Of a DNA stretch of 64,000 nt, positions 6,677 through 15,140 are shown in pieces. The DNA lies in assembly GCF_003751605.1 (NCBI RefSeq), contig NZ_RJVJ01000002.1, positions 1,054,001 through 1,118,000 of the forward strand. Reading direction: 5' to 3'. A program made the position numbers and the translations under genes. Below the pieces are notes generated by a model that was given only the letters and a program-made list of their open reading frames with translations, made no database searches and was not told where the DNA came from. This DNA comes from Kitasatospora cineracea. Lineage in GTDB: Bacteria; Actinomycetota; Actinomycetes; Streptomycetales; Streptomycetaceae. How positions within the stretch are numbered: the first letter of the stretch is position 1; the number at the start of each line of letters is the position of its first letter.

Positions 6677-8971
6677 TCAGGGTGCGGCCGTGGCGCACGC
6701 CGACGCCACGAAGGAGGCGAGCCGGCGGACGCCCTCCTCGATCTCGGAGGTGGACAGGTAGCTGCAGGACAGCCGGAGCAGGCGGGTGCCGGAGCCGTCC
6801 GGGTAGAAGGAGCTCATCGGGGTCCAGAGCACCCCGAACTCGCGGGCCGAGCGCTCCAGGGCCCGCTGGTCGGCGGTGAACGGGACCGTCATGGTGAGGA
6901 AGTAGCCGCCGGCGGGCCGGTTCCAGCCGATGCCCAGCTCCGCCCGGCGGGCGGCCGGGAAGTGGCGCTCCAGCTCGGCCAGCAGGGTCTCCAGGTTGGC
7001 CCGGTAGAAGGCGATGGCCCCGGCGTTGGCCTCGCGCAGCCGGAAGCCGCTGTCGATGAGCAGCCCGCCGATGACCGCCTGGCTGAGCGTCGGGGTGTTC
7101 ACCGTGGTCATGCTCTTGATCTTCGACAGTTCGTCGGCCAGCAGCGTCCGCCGGCCGTCGGCGCCGCGCACCTCCTGGTCGGCCACCACGTAGCCGACCC
7201 GGGCGCCGGGGAAGGCGGTCTTGGCGAACGACCCCAGGTAGACCACCCGGCGGCCGGTGTCCATCGACTTGAGCGTCGCGGCCGGCTCGCCCTCCCGGCT
7301 GAAGAAGCCGTACGGGTTGTCCTCCAGGAGCAGCAGGTCCTCCGCCTCGGCCACGTCGAGCAGGTCCCGGCGCGCGCCGTGGGACAGGCTCGTGCCGGAG
7401 GGGTTGGCGAAGTCGGGCACCAGGTACAGCGCCCGCGGGCGCCGCCCCTCGGACCGGACCCGCCGGGCGGCCTCGGCGACCGCGGCCGGGTCGAGGCCGT
7501 GCGGCCCCTCGGGGACGGTCACCACCGGGATGCCCAGCAGGCTCGCGGCGCCCGTGACGCCCACGTAGCACGGGGAGCTGACCAGCAGGACGTCCGCCGG
7601 GGTGGCGCACAGGGCGCGCAGGGCGATCAGCATGCCCTCCTGGCACCCGACGGTGACCACGACGGACTCCGGCGGCACCACGATGGACTCGTCGTTGGCG
7701 ATGGTCCGGGCGACCAGGTCCTGGATGAGGCCGCTGGTGCGCCCGTACTGGAAGAGCTCGGTGTCGACCTGCCGGCCGGTGTAGCCGCGCTCCTTGCGCA
7801 GGTGGTCGGTGTAGACGGTGAGCCAGTGGGTGACCTGCTGGACGTCGAAGAAGCCCTCGTAGGGCCGGCCCGGGGCGAAGGAGAGCGCGTCGGGGAAGCG
7901 GCCGGTCACCTCGTTGAGGAAGTTCATCGCGTCGAGCAGCGGGTCGGAGACCGAGCCGTGCAGCTCCGCGAGGTCCAGCACCGCCGGGGCGTGCGCGGCG
8001 GGCTCGGAGGCGGCAAGCACGGACGCGGCGGGCTCGGGCGCGGCGAGCGCGTCGCGCAGGAAGCCGGCGGCCTGCGCGAGCGCCTGCCGGCCCGCGTCGA
8101 GGACGCCGCCCATGGCGAAGAAGCCGTGCACGACGCCCGGGTAGCGGGTGAGTTCGGCCGCGACCCCGGCCGCGGCCAGTTTCCGCGCGTACGCCTCGCC
8201 CTCGTCCCGGAGCGGGTCGTACTCGGCGGTGATCACCAGCGCGGGCGGCAGGCCGCCGTGGTCGGCGGCGCGCAGCGGTGAGGCCAGCGGGTCCGAGCCG
8301 TGCTCGGGGTCGGCCAGGTAGTTGTCCCAGTACCACTGCGCGGAGCGGGCGTTGAAGAAGTACGGGTCGTTGTTCTCGCGCCGGGACGGGGTGTCGGAGC
8401 GGTAGTCGGTGTTGGGGTAGACGAGCAGCTGGGCGGCGATCTCCGGCCCGCCGCCGTCCCTGGCGCGCAGGGTGACGCCGGCCGCGAGGTTGCCGCCGGC
8501 GCTGTCGCCGCCCACGGCCAGGCGGTCCGGGTCGAGTCCGAGTGCGGCGCCGTGCCGGGCGATCCAGTCCACGGCGGCGTGGCAGTCGTCCACGGCCGCG
8601 GGGAACTTGTGCTCGGGGGCGAGCCGGTACCCGACGGCCACCACCGCGCAGCCGGCGGCGTTGGCCAGCGACCGGCAGATCGCGTCGGAGGTGTCGATGG
8701 TGCCGAGGGTCCAGCCGCCGCCGAAGAAGTAGACCAGGACGGGCAGCGTCCCTGCGGGCCGCGGCCGGTAGATCCGGATCGGCAGGTCGCCGTCCGGCCC
8801 GGGGATGCTCCGGTCCTCCACCAGGGCGACCGGCTCCGGGGTCCCGGCGGTGGCCAGGATCGCCGCGAGGTCCTGCGCGCGGGCCTCCTCGACGGTGTAG
8901 TTGTACAGCTGGCGGTGTCCGCCCGCTTCCCGGGCCGCGCGGATCGCCTGGACCTGCGGATCGAGTGGCAT
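6677..8971 (-). CDS. hpgT: Fusion: HSL-type alpha/beta hydrolase + HpgT-like 4-hydroxyphenylglycine aminotransferase
   Basis: A 764-residue protein from an ATG with GGAG six bases upstream. Residues 1-308 are a hormone-sensitive-lipase family hydrolase with nucleophile Ser157 in GDSAGG, Asp252 in YDPLRDEG and His282 in VVHGFF; the oxyanion HGGG motif reads FGGG. An Ala/Pro linker (309-331) leads to a class I PLP aminotransferase (335-764) with FANPSG, DNPYGFF and Schiff-base Lys584 in SFAKTAFPGARVGY. The start of this half (DPLLDAMNFLNEV, then FAPGRPYEGFFD) is typical of HpgT, which aminates 4-hydroxybenzoylformate to 4-hydroxyphenylglycine. The window also encodes prephenate dehydrogenase, HmaS and Hmo, completing that pathway. 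The hydrolase fusion is unusual; it may hydrolyse or transfer an ester/thioester of the amino acid. Confidence 0.9.
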   Translation of the reverse strand: MPLDPQVQAIRAAREAGGHRQLYNYTVEEARAQDLAAILATAGTPEPVALVEDRSIPGPDGDLPIRIYRPRPAGTLPVLVYFFGGGWTLGTIDTSDAICRSLANAAGCAVVAVGYRLAPEHKFPAAVDDCHAAVDWIARHGAALGLDPDRLAVGGDSAGGNLAAGVTLRARDGGGPEIAAQLLVYPNTDYRSDTPSRRENNDPYFFNARSAQWYWDNYLADPEHGSDPLASPLRAADHGGLPPALVITAEYDPLRDEGEAYARKLAAAGVAAELTRYPGVVHGFFAMGGVLDAGRQALAQAAGFLRDALAAPEPAASVLAASEPAAHAPAVLDLAELHGSVSDPLLDAMNFLNEVTGRFPDALSFAPGRPYEGFFDVQQVTHWLTVYTDHLRKERGYTGRQVDTELFQYGRTSGLIQDLVARTIANDESIVVPPESVVVTVGCQEGMLIALRALCATPADVLLVSSPCYVGVTGAASLLGIPVVTVPEGPHGLDPAAVAEAARRVRSEGRRPRALYLVPDFANPSGTSLSHGARRDLLDVAEAEDLLLLEDNPYGFFSREGEPAATLKSMDTGRRVVYLGSFAKTAFPGARVGYVVADQEVRGADGRRTLLADELSKIKSMTTVNTPTLSQAVIGGLLIDSGFRLREANAGAIAFYRANLETLLAELERHFPAARRAELGIGWNRPAGGYFLTMTVPFTADQRALERSAREFGVLWTPMSSFYPDGSGTRLLRLSCSYLSTSEIEEGVRRLASFVASACATAAP

Positions 8972-8991
8972 GAGTGTCTCCACGGAGGGGT

Positions 8992-9660
8992 TCAGGTACG
9001 GGTCGGGGACGGTGGGGTGCCGGGGACGACGACGGTGGCCGGGGCGCCGGCCGCGCCGGGGGACCACACGCCGACCGCCAGGCAGAGCCCGGGCGGGGCC
9101 TGCGGCAGGCAGAGCGCGAGGTCGGGCCGGGTCGGCAGCGGGGCGAGCAGGCCGGTGGGCGGGGTCCCGAGCGGCAGGACGCGGCGGCGCATCCCGCCGC
9201 CGCGCAGCCCGGTGCCCAGGGCCTTGCCGAGCGCCTCCTTCTGCACCCACAGCCGCAGGAAGGCCGTCGGCTGCTCCGGGCCGGGCTGCCGTTCGAGCCA
9301 CTCGGCCTCCGCCGGGTCGAACCAGCGGCGGGCCAGGCCGGCGGTGGGCAGCGGCCGGATGCGCTCCACGTCCACGCCGACCGGCCCGAGCCGGGTGAGG
9401 GCCGCGGCCACGGTGTCGCGCCCGTGGCTGAGCGCGATGTGCAGCGGACGGTCGGCGCCCTCCGCCACCGGCGGGCCGACGCCCTCCAGCACCGGCCGGC
9501 CGCCCGGCTCGCGGGCGATCCGCAGACCGGCCCGGGGCACGCCGAGGGTGTCCGCGGCGGCTTCGAGCAGGACGGTGCGGACGGTCCGGCGGGCGTCCGG
9601 CCCGGCGGCGGCCAGCAGGACGGTGACCCCCGCCGCCGGCGCCGCGGTCGGGCCGGTCAC
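8992..9660 (-). CDS. 4'-phosphopantetheinyl transferase, Sfp type
   Basis: A 222-residue protein starting at GTG 9660, overlapping the stop of the upstream oxidoreductase by four bases (GTGA). The Sfp/AcpT signatures are present: ALSHGRD, GVDVERIRP with the metal-binding acidic residues, and FLRLWVQKEALGKALG corresponding to the conserved W-x-x-KEA-x-x-K. It would convert apo- to holo-carrier proteins, namely the PKS ACP and the two discrete ACPs at 23.1-23.6 kb. The C-terminal 35 residues are Pro/Ala/Thr-rich and probably disordered. Confidence 0.88.
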   Translation of the reverse strand: MTGPTAAPAAGVTVLLAAAGPDARRTVRTVLLEAAADTLGVPRAGLRIAREPGGRPVLEGVGPPVAEGADRPLHIALSHGRDTVAAALTRLGPVGVDVERIRPLPTAGLARRWFDPAEAEWLERQPGPEQPTAFLRLWVQKEALGKALGTGLRGGGMRRRVLPLGTPPTGLLAPLPTRPDLALCLPQAPPGLCLAVGVWSPGAAGAPATVVVPGTPPSPTRT

Positions 9661-11168
9661 CGGTGCGGGGTGGGCCAGTTGAGGGCCACGGCCCGCTCGG
9701 CGAGCATCAGCACCGGCAGGTGCGTGGTGGCGCGCGGGCTGACCGGCATGACGGAGGCGTCGACGACCAGCAGCCCCTCGACGCCGTACACCCGGCAGCG
9801 GCCGTCCACCACGGCGTCCGGGGCGTCGGCGGGCGCCATCCGGCAGGTGCCCACCGGGTGGTTGTAGATCGCCGGGTGGTGGCGCACCGCCTCCTCGAGG
9901 TCGGCGTCGGCGACCTCGGGGCCGGGGCGGAGCTCTCCGGTGAGCAGTTCGCGCAGCGCCGCGGTGTCGGCCAGCCGGCGGGCCGTCCGGACGCCGGCCG
10001 CGACCCGGCGGGCGTCCTCCGGGTCGCGGTAGAAGCCCATGTCGATGACCGGCTGGTCGGCGGAGTCCGGGGAGGCCAGCCGGACCGAGCCGGTGGACCT
10101 CGGCTGGACCAGGCCGACCATCATGATCATGTCGTAGCCGGTCGGGTGGGGTCCGCGGCTCAGGGTGGGGGCGGCGGCCCGGGCCTGGACGTGCAGGTCC
10201 ACGTCGGGGGCGTCGGGCGAGCTGCGCAGCGACAGCATGGTGCGCAGGCGCGGGGCCGGGTAGTCGCCGGGGCGGGCCGCGAACACGGTGCGGTACGCCG
10301 GGTGCTCGACCAGTCCGGAGCCGACCCCCGGCCGGTCGCGGACCACCGTGATGCCCAGCTCGCGCAGGTGGGCGGCGGGTCCGATGCCGGAGCGCTGCAG
10401 GATCGCCGGGCTGCTGTAGCTCCCGGCGGACAGCACCACCTGACGGGCCCTCAGCTCCTCCCCGGTGCCCAGCCGGACCCCGACCGCCCGGCCGTCCTCG
10501 ACCAGCACCGAGTGGACCTCGCAGTCGGCCCGCAGCCGGAGGTTCGGCCGCTGCAGGGCCGGGGCGAGGTGGGTGAAGACCGCGTTCTCGCGGCGGCCGC
10601 CCAGCTGGTTGAGCGGTGCCACGCCGACGCCCTCGGCGGTCGGGTCGTTGAAGTCGGCGACCGCCTTGTGTCCCTCGCTGCGGCAGGCCGCCAGGAAGCT
10701 GCGCTGGGCGTCCGTCAGCTCCTCGGCGCCGCCGCGCCGGACCGGCACCGGGCCGGAGCGGCCGTGCCAGCGGGGGTCGCCGTCCGGGTCGTCCTCCAGC
10801 TGCCGGTAGAAGGGCAGCACCTGCTCCCAGGACCAGTCCGGGAGCCCCTGGGCGGCCCAGGCCCGGTGGTCGGCCGGGCGGCTGCGCAGGGCCAGGCAGT
10901 AGTTGACGGCGGAGGAGCCCCCGACGACCTTCCCGCGCAGCAGCCCGACCGGACGGCGGGTCCCGGGCGGGACGGCCTCGCGGTAGCCCCAGTCGTGGTC
11001 GGCGGGCATCGCGGCGGCGTCGAGCAGCTGCTCGGGCCACTGCCCGTCGGCGGTGTAGTCGGGGCCGGCCTCCAGCAGCAGGACCTCCCGCTCCGGGTCC
11101 TCGCTGAGCCGCGCGGCCACGACGCACCCCGCCGAGCCCGCCCCGACGACGACGACATCCAACTCCAT
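9657..11168 (-). CDS. GMC-family FAD-dependent oxidoreductase (choline dehydrogenase-like)
   Basis: A 503-residue protein, ATG 11168 with GGAG upstream. The N-terminal VVVVGAGSAGCVVAARL is the dinucleotide-binding fold; KVVGGSSAVNY is GMC signature 1 and GSYSSPAILQRSGIGP is signature 2. Near the C-terminus are NHPVGTCRM and a VDASVMP motif typical of the substrate domain. GMC enzymes oxidise alcohols with FAD; the substrate is unknown. It is translationally coupled to the PPTase and lies inside the minus-strand biosynthetic block, so it probably oxidises a hydroxyl on an intermediate. Confidence 0.92.
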   Translation of the reverse strand: MELDVVVVGAGSAGCVVAARLSEDPEREVLLLEAGPDYTADGQWPEQLLDAAAMPADHDWGYREAVPPGTRRPVGLLRGKVVGGSSAVNYCLALRSRPADHRAWAAQGLPDWSWEQVLPFYRQLEDDPDGDPRWHGRSGPVPVRRGGAEELTDAQRSFLAACRSEGHKAVADFNDPTAEGVGVAPLNQLGGRRENAVFTHLAPALQRPNLRLRADCEVHSVLVEDGRAVGVRLGTGEELRARQVVLSAGSYSSPAILQRSGIGPAAHLRELGITVVRDRPGVGSGLVEHPAYRTVFAARPGDYPAPRLRTMLSLRSSPDAPDVDLHVQARAAAPTLSRGPHPTGYDMIMMVGLVQPRSTGSVRLASPDSADQPVIDMGFYRDPEDARRVAAGVRTARRLADTAALRELLTGELRPGPEVADADLEEAVRHHPAIYNHPVGTCRMAPADAPDAVVDGRCRVYGVEGLLVVDASVMPVSPRATTHLPVLMLAERAVALNWPTPHR

Positions 11169-11212
11169 GGCTACTCCGTAAGGTGATAGTCGGCCCGGGA
11201 AGGCCGGGCGGC

Positions 11213-11668
11213 TCAGCGGTAGAAGCGGTAGAGGGCCTGGGCGACGCAGGCGGGCTTCGGGCCGTCCTCCACCTCGACGGTGAAGTCCAGTGCCAGTTCG
11301 AGGCCCTTGGGGACGTCCGTCACCGAGGCGATCCGGGCCGCCAGCCGGATCCGCTGGCCGGTGCGGACCGGTGCCGGGAAGCGGACCTTGTTCAGACCGT
11401 AGTTGACGGCCATTCCGGCGCCCTTGACCTCCAGCAGCTCCAGGAAGAGCGGGATGAGCAGGGAGAGCGTCAGGTAGCCGTGCGCGATGGTGCCGCGGAA
11501 GGGGCTGGCGGCGGCCTTCTCCGGGTCGACGTGGATCCACTGGTGGTCGTCGGTGGCGTCGGCGAAGGTGTCGACGCGGTCCTGGGCCACCGGCATCCAG
11601 CCGGTGTGGCCGAGGTCGAGGCCGGCCAGGTCCTTGAGTTCGTCCATGGTGTGCACGTGGGTGGGCAT
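11213..11668 (-). CDS. MaoC-like (R)-specific enoyl hydratase/dehydratase, hotdog fold
   Basis: A 151-residue protein starting at an ATG with GGAAGGA upstream. It contains the hydratase-2 signature DATDDHQWIHVDPEKA followed by GTIAHGYLTLSL, which carries the catalytic Asp/His pair and the hotdog helix. Family members interconvert 3-hydroxyacyl and trans-2-enoyl thioesters. It lies between the acyl ligase and the GMC oxidoreductase. With the SDR, enoyl reductase and ketosynthases it could supply the dehydration step of a dissociated chain-building system, or act in a beta-oxidation-like step. Confidence 0.9.
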   Translation of the reverse strand: MPTHVHTMDELKDLAGLDLGHTGWMPVAQDRVDTFADATDDHQWIHVDPEKAAASPFRGTIAHGYLTLSLLIPLFLELLEVKGAGMAVNYGLNKVRFPAPVRTGQRIRLAARIASVTDVPKGLELALDFTVEVEDGPKPACVAQALYRFYR

Positions 11669-11722
11669 GTCGATCCTTCCGAACCGTTGCGTGGGGGCAC
11701 CGCGGAGGCGGGTGCCGGGGCG

Positions 11723-13246
11723 TCAGGGGAGCTCGGCCAGCCGGTGCCGCAGGAGCTTGCCGAGCGCGTTGCGGGGCAGGGCCGGCAGGAACCGGACGGC
11801 CCGGGGGACCTTGTAGCCGGCCAGCCGGCCGCGGAGGAACTCGAGCAGTTCCGGCCCGTCGGCGCGGGCGCCCGGGCGCAGCACCACCGCGGCGTGGCCG
11901 CTCTCGCCCCACTTCGGGTCGGGGACGCCGAACACCGCGCACTCGGCGACGGCGGGGTGGCCGTGCAGGACGTTCTCGACCTCGGCCGGGTAGATGTTCT
12001 CCCCACCCGAGATGATCATGTTCTTGAGCCGGTCGACGATCCGGACGCAACCGTCCCCGTCGCGCACCCCGACGTCGCCGGTGCGCAGCCAGCCGCCGGA
12101 CAGGACGGCGTCGGTGGCGTCCGGGTCGCCCCAGTAGCCGGCCATCACGTTCGGCCCCTCCAGCAGGAGTTCGCCCTGCTCGCCGTCGGCCGCGCCGGCC
12201 GCCCCGGCCGGGTCCGGGCCGGCGACCCGGAGGTCGGAGAAGAAGTTGGCGGCGCCCACCGACCCGGCCTTGGCCGCCGCCCGCTCCGGTTCCAGCACCG
12301 TGGCGCACGGGGAGCTCTCGGTCATGCCGTAGCCCTGGACGAAGGGCAGCCCGCGGTCGAGGTAGGCGCGGACGGTGCGGTCGGCGGCCGGGGCGCCGCC
12401 GCTGAGCACGATCCGCAGGCTGCTCAGGTCGGCCGTCGCCCAGCCGGGCGCGGCGGCCGTCGCCTCGTGCATGGTGGGGACGGCGAACACGAAGTCGACC
12501 CGTTCCCGCTCGATCAGTTCGAGGGCGCGCCGCGGGTCGAAGCCGTCCTCCAGCAGGACCTTCCCGCCCTTGAGCAGGGTGGGCAGGCAGATCAGGTTGA
12601 GCGCCGCCGCGTGGAACAGCGGGGCGTGCACCAGGGACACCCCGTCGGAGCCCAGGTCGAGGTCGACCAGCAGGTTCATGCAGTTCCACACGACGTTCCC
12701 GTGGGTCAGCACGGCGCCCTTGGGACGGCCGGTCGTCCCCGAGGTGTACATGATCAGGCAGGGGTCCTGGTGGCCGACCGGCAGGTCGACGGGCTCCGGC
12801 GGCGCGGCCAGCAGTTCCTCGTACCCGGTGTCCCCGGCCGCCGGGCGGGCGGCCTCCAGCGCGACGAACCGCCGCACCGGCGTACCGGTCCGCAGCCCGG
12901 CCACCACCTGCGCGTGGCCGGGCGCGTGCACCAGGACGGAGCTGCCCGAGTCGGTCAGGACGTGGGCCAGTTCGGGCCCGGCGAGGCGGGTGTTGAGCGG
13001 CACGAACACCGCGCCGAGCAGCCCGCAGGCGAACAGGGTCTCCAGGAAGGCCGGGTGGTTGCCACCGAGGTAGGCCACCCGGTCGCCGCCGCGGACCCCG
13101 AGCGTGCGCAGCCCGTTCGCGGCCCGCAGCACCCGTTCGTGGAGCTCCCGGTAGGTGACGGGGCGGTCCCGGTGGAGCAGGGCCACCCGGTCCGGGGAGC
13201 GCCTGGCCCGGCGGGCCGGCCACGAGCCGATCCCGTGGTTGCGCAC
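11723..13246 (-). CDS. Acyl-CoA/acyl-ACP synthetase (AMP-binding, ANL superfamily)
   Basis: A 507-residue adenylating enzyme from GTG 13246. Core motifs are visible: MYTSGTTGRPKGAVLTH (A3), QGYGMTESSP (A5), GWLRTGD (A7), VDRLKNMIISGGENIYPAEVE (A8) and the A10 lysine in NALGKLLR. It activates a carboxylic acid as acyl-adenylate and transfers it to CoA or a carrier protein. It is the first of four stand-alone ligases in this locus. The gene starts nine bases after the amidohydrolase stop, so both are likely co-transcribed. The substrate cannot be read from sequence by eye. Confidence 0.9.
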   Translation of the reverse strand: MRNHGIGSWPARRARRSPDRVALLHRDRPVTYRELHERVLRAANGLRTLGVRGGDRVAYLGGNHPAFLETLFACGLLGAVFVPLNTRLAGPELAHVLTDSGSSVLVHAPGHAQVVAGLRTGTPVRRFVALEAARPAAGDTGYEELLAAPPEPVDLPVGHQDPCLIMYTSGTTGRPKGAVLTHGNVVWNCMNLLVDLDLGSDGVSLVHAPLFHAAALNLICLPTLLKGGKVLLEDGFDPRRALELIERERVDFVFAVPTMHEATAAAPGWATADLSSLRIVLSGGAPAADRTVRAYLDRGLPFVQGYGMTESSPCATVLEPERAAAKAGSVGAANFFSDLRVAGPDPAGAAGAADGEQGELLLEGPNVMAGYWGDPDATDAVLSGGWLRTGDVGVRDGDGCVRIVDRLKNMIISGGENIYPAEVENVLHGHPAVAECAVFGVPDPKWGESGHAAVVLRPGARADGPELLEFLRGRLAGYKVPRAVRFLPALPRNALGKLLRHRLAELP

Positions 13247-13255
13247 CCCGGGCTC

Positions 13256-14137
13256 TCAGTCCTTGACCAGGCCGAGCAGGCGGGCCGCGTTCCCCTTGAG
13301 GATCTTCGGCCGCACCTCCGGCTTGATGTCGAGCTTCTCGAAGTCCGCCAGCCAGCGGTCCGGCGTGATCATCGGGAAGTCGGATCCGAACAGCATCTTG
13401 TCCTTGAGCAGGGTGTTCGCGTACTGGACCAGCTGCGGCGGGAAGTACTTCGGGGACCAGCCGGACAGGTCGATGTAGACCAGCGGCTTGTGGTTGGCCA
13501 CCGCCAGCGCCTCGTCCTGCCACGGGAAGGAGGGGTGCGCCATGATGATCGGCAGGCCCGGGAAGTCGGCGGCGACGTCGTCGATCAGCAGCGGGTTGGA
13601 GTACTTGAGCCGGATGCCCGCGCCGCCCGGCGCGCCCGCCCCGATGCCGGTCTGGCCGGTGTGGAAGAGCGCCGGGACGCCCAGCTCCTCGATCGCCTCG
13701 TACATCGGGTACGCGGAGCGGTCGTTGGGGAAGAAGCCCTGGACGCTGGGGTGGAACTTGAAGCCCCGGACGCCGAACCGCTCGACCAGCCGGCGCGCCT
13801 CGCGGGCGCCGAACCGGCCCTTGGCCGGGTCGATGCTGGCGAACGGGATCAGCACGTCCGGGTTCGCGGCCGCGACCTCGGCGACCTCCTCGTTGGGCAC
13901 CGCCGGAGCGCCGGTGGCGGCCTCGGCGTCGACCGGGAAGATCACGCAGGCCATCTTCCGCTCCCGGTAGTAGCCGGCCATGTCGGCGGCGTTCGGGTAG
14001 CGCTTGCGCTCCACCTTGAAGTACGCGGCGGACGCCTCCTCGATCTCGTCCGGCAGGGAGTTGCGGCCCTCCAGCGAGACCTGCGCGTGGGTGTGCATGT
14101 CGATGGCGACGAGGTCGTCCACGTCGAGCGGTGTCAT
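13256..14137 (-). CDS. Amidohydrolase_2 family metal-dependent hydrolase/decarboxylase
   Basis: A 293-residue protein, ATG 14137 with AGGAGA upstream. It has the metal-binding AIDMHTHAQV at the N-terminus, GVRGFKFHPS in the barrel, ALFHTGQTGIGAG, IIMAHPSFPWQDE and LFGSDFPMITPDRW with the catalytic Asp. The subfamily includes gamma-resorcylate decarboxylase, 4-oxalomesaconate hydratase and related aromatic-acid enzymes. A close paralogue, broken by a frameshift, lies at 55.9-56.8 kb next to lig-type genes. Here the gene is intact and sits between a ligase and an SDR, consistent with hydrolysis or decarboxylation of an aromatic or dicarboxylic intermediate. Confidence 0.88.
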   Translation of the reverse strand: MTPLDVDDLVAIDMHTHAQVSLEGRNSLPDEIEEASAAYFKVERKRYPNAADMAGYYRERKMACVIFPVDAEAATGAPAVPNEEVAEVAAANPDVLIPFASIDPAKGRFGAREARRLVERFGVRGFKFHPSVQGFFPNDRSAYPMYEAIEELGVPALFHTGQTGIGAGAPGGAGIRLKYSNPLLIDDVAADFPGLPIIMAHPSFPWQDEALAVANHKPLVYIDLSGWSPKYFPPQLVQYANTLLKDKMLFGSDFPMITPDRWLADFEKLDIKPEVRPKILKGNAARLLGLVKD

Positions 14138-14184
14138 CTGCTTCTCCTGGTGGTTTCCGACGGGCGGCACGGGCGGTGGCGGGG

Positions 14185-15096
14185 TCAGGAGGACAGCTGC
14201 TGGAGGGCGGCGATCCCGTACGACTGCGGCTCGGCGCCGACCGAGGTGGGCCAGGCGGTGGCGATCGCGTCCGCGCTCCAGCCGCCGTCGGTGAAGGCCG
14301 CCGCCACCTCCTCGGGGTGCGACCACAGGGTGAGCTTGTCGCCGCCGATGCCGACGCACTGGCCGTTGACGTCCTTGGCCGCGTCGGAGGCGAGGAAGAC
14401 CACGGCGCCCGCCACGTCCTCGGCGGTGCCGAAGCCGATGCCCTTGCGCAGGAAGTCGGGCAGCGGGGTGCCGTGCTGCTCCCAGGCGTCGATGTGCGGC
14501 GCGAAGGCCGGGATGGTCTTGGTCATGGCGGTCGCCGCGTTCGGGATCACCGCGTTGACCGTGATGCCGGCCCGGGAGAGCTCCATCGCCCAGGTGCGGA
14601 CCATCGCCGCGATGCCGGCCTTGGCGGCCGCGTAGTTGGTCTGCCCGAAGTTGCCGCGCTGCCCGGCCGGGGAGCCGGCCAGGATGAGCCGGCCGCCCCC
14701 GCCCTGCTCGCGCATCCGGACGGCGGCGGCCCGCGCGCAGACGAAGGTGCCGCGCAGGTGCACCCGGACGACGTCGTCGAAGTCCTCGTCGGTCATCTTC
14801 CACAGCACCCGGTCGCGCAGGATGCCGGCGTTGGTGACCATCACGTCGAGGCGGCCGAAGCCGTCGACGGCGGCGGCGACCAGCGCGTCGGCGGACGCGC
14901 TGTCGCCGACCGCGGCGACCACCGGGACGGCCCGGCCGCCGACGGCGGTGATCTGCTTGACGGTCTGCTCGGCCGCGTCCGCGTCGACGTCGTTCACCAC
15001 GACGGCCGCGCCGCTCGCGGCGAGCGCCAGCGCGTACGCCGCGCCGAGCCCGCGTCCGCTGCCGGTGACGACTGCGACCTTGCCGGTGAGCTCCAT
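14185..15096 (-). CDS. Short-chain dehydrogenase/reductase (3-hydroxyacyl/3-oxoacyl type)
   Basis: A 303-residue protein, ATG 15096 with AAAGGG upstream. It shows TGSGRGLGAAYALALA for NAD(P) binding, the VTNAGILRD motif, a catalytic Ser in ILAGSPAGQRG and Tyr/Lys in TNYAAAKAGI. The C-terminal 60 residues (after about 235) are longer than in minimal FabG and resemble the SDR domain of peroxisomal-type multifunctional beta-oxidation enzymes. Together with the downstream MaoC gene it mirrors the two activities of such enzymes: 3-hydroxyacyl dehydrogenase plus hydratase. The direction of the reaction here is not known. Confidence 0.9.
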   Translation of the reverse strand: MELTGKVAVVTGSGRGLGAAYALALAASGAAVVVNDVDADAAEQTVKQITAVGGRAVPVVAAVGDSASADALVAAAVDGFGRLDVMVTNAGILRDRVLWKMTDEDFDDVVRVHLRGTFVCARAAAVRMREQGGGGRLILAGSPAGQRGNFGQTNYAAAKAGIAAMVRTWAMELSRAGITVNAVIPNAATAMTKTIPAFAPHIDAWEQHGTPLPDFLRKGIGFGTAEDVAGAVVFLASDAAKDVNGQCVGIGGDKLTLWSHPEEVAAAFTDGGWSADAIATAWPTSVGAEPQSYGIAALQQLSS

Positions 15097-15140
15097 TGAT
15101 CTGCCCTTTCGTTGCGACGGATGAGCGGGACGGTGCGCGG

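Noticed and set aside
11183..14635. Plus-strand frame of 1150 codons across the minus-strand ligase, amidohydrolase and SDR genes
   Set aside because: Composition is Val/Gly/Asp/Arg/Gln-rich without motifs, and three convincing genes lie on the other strand.
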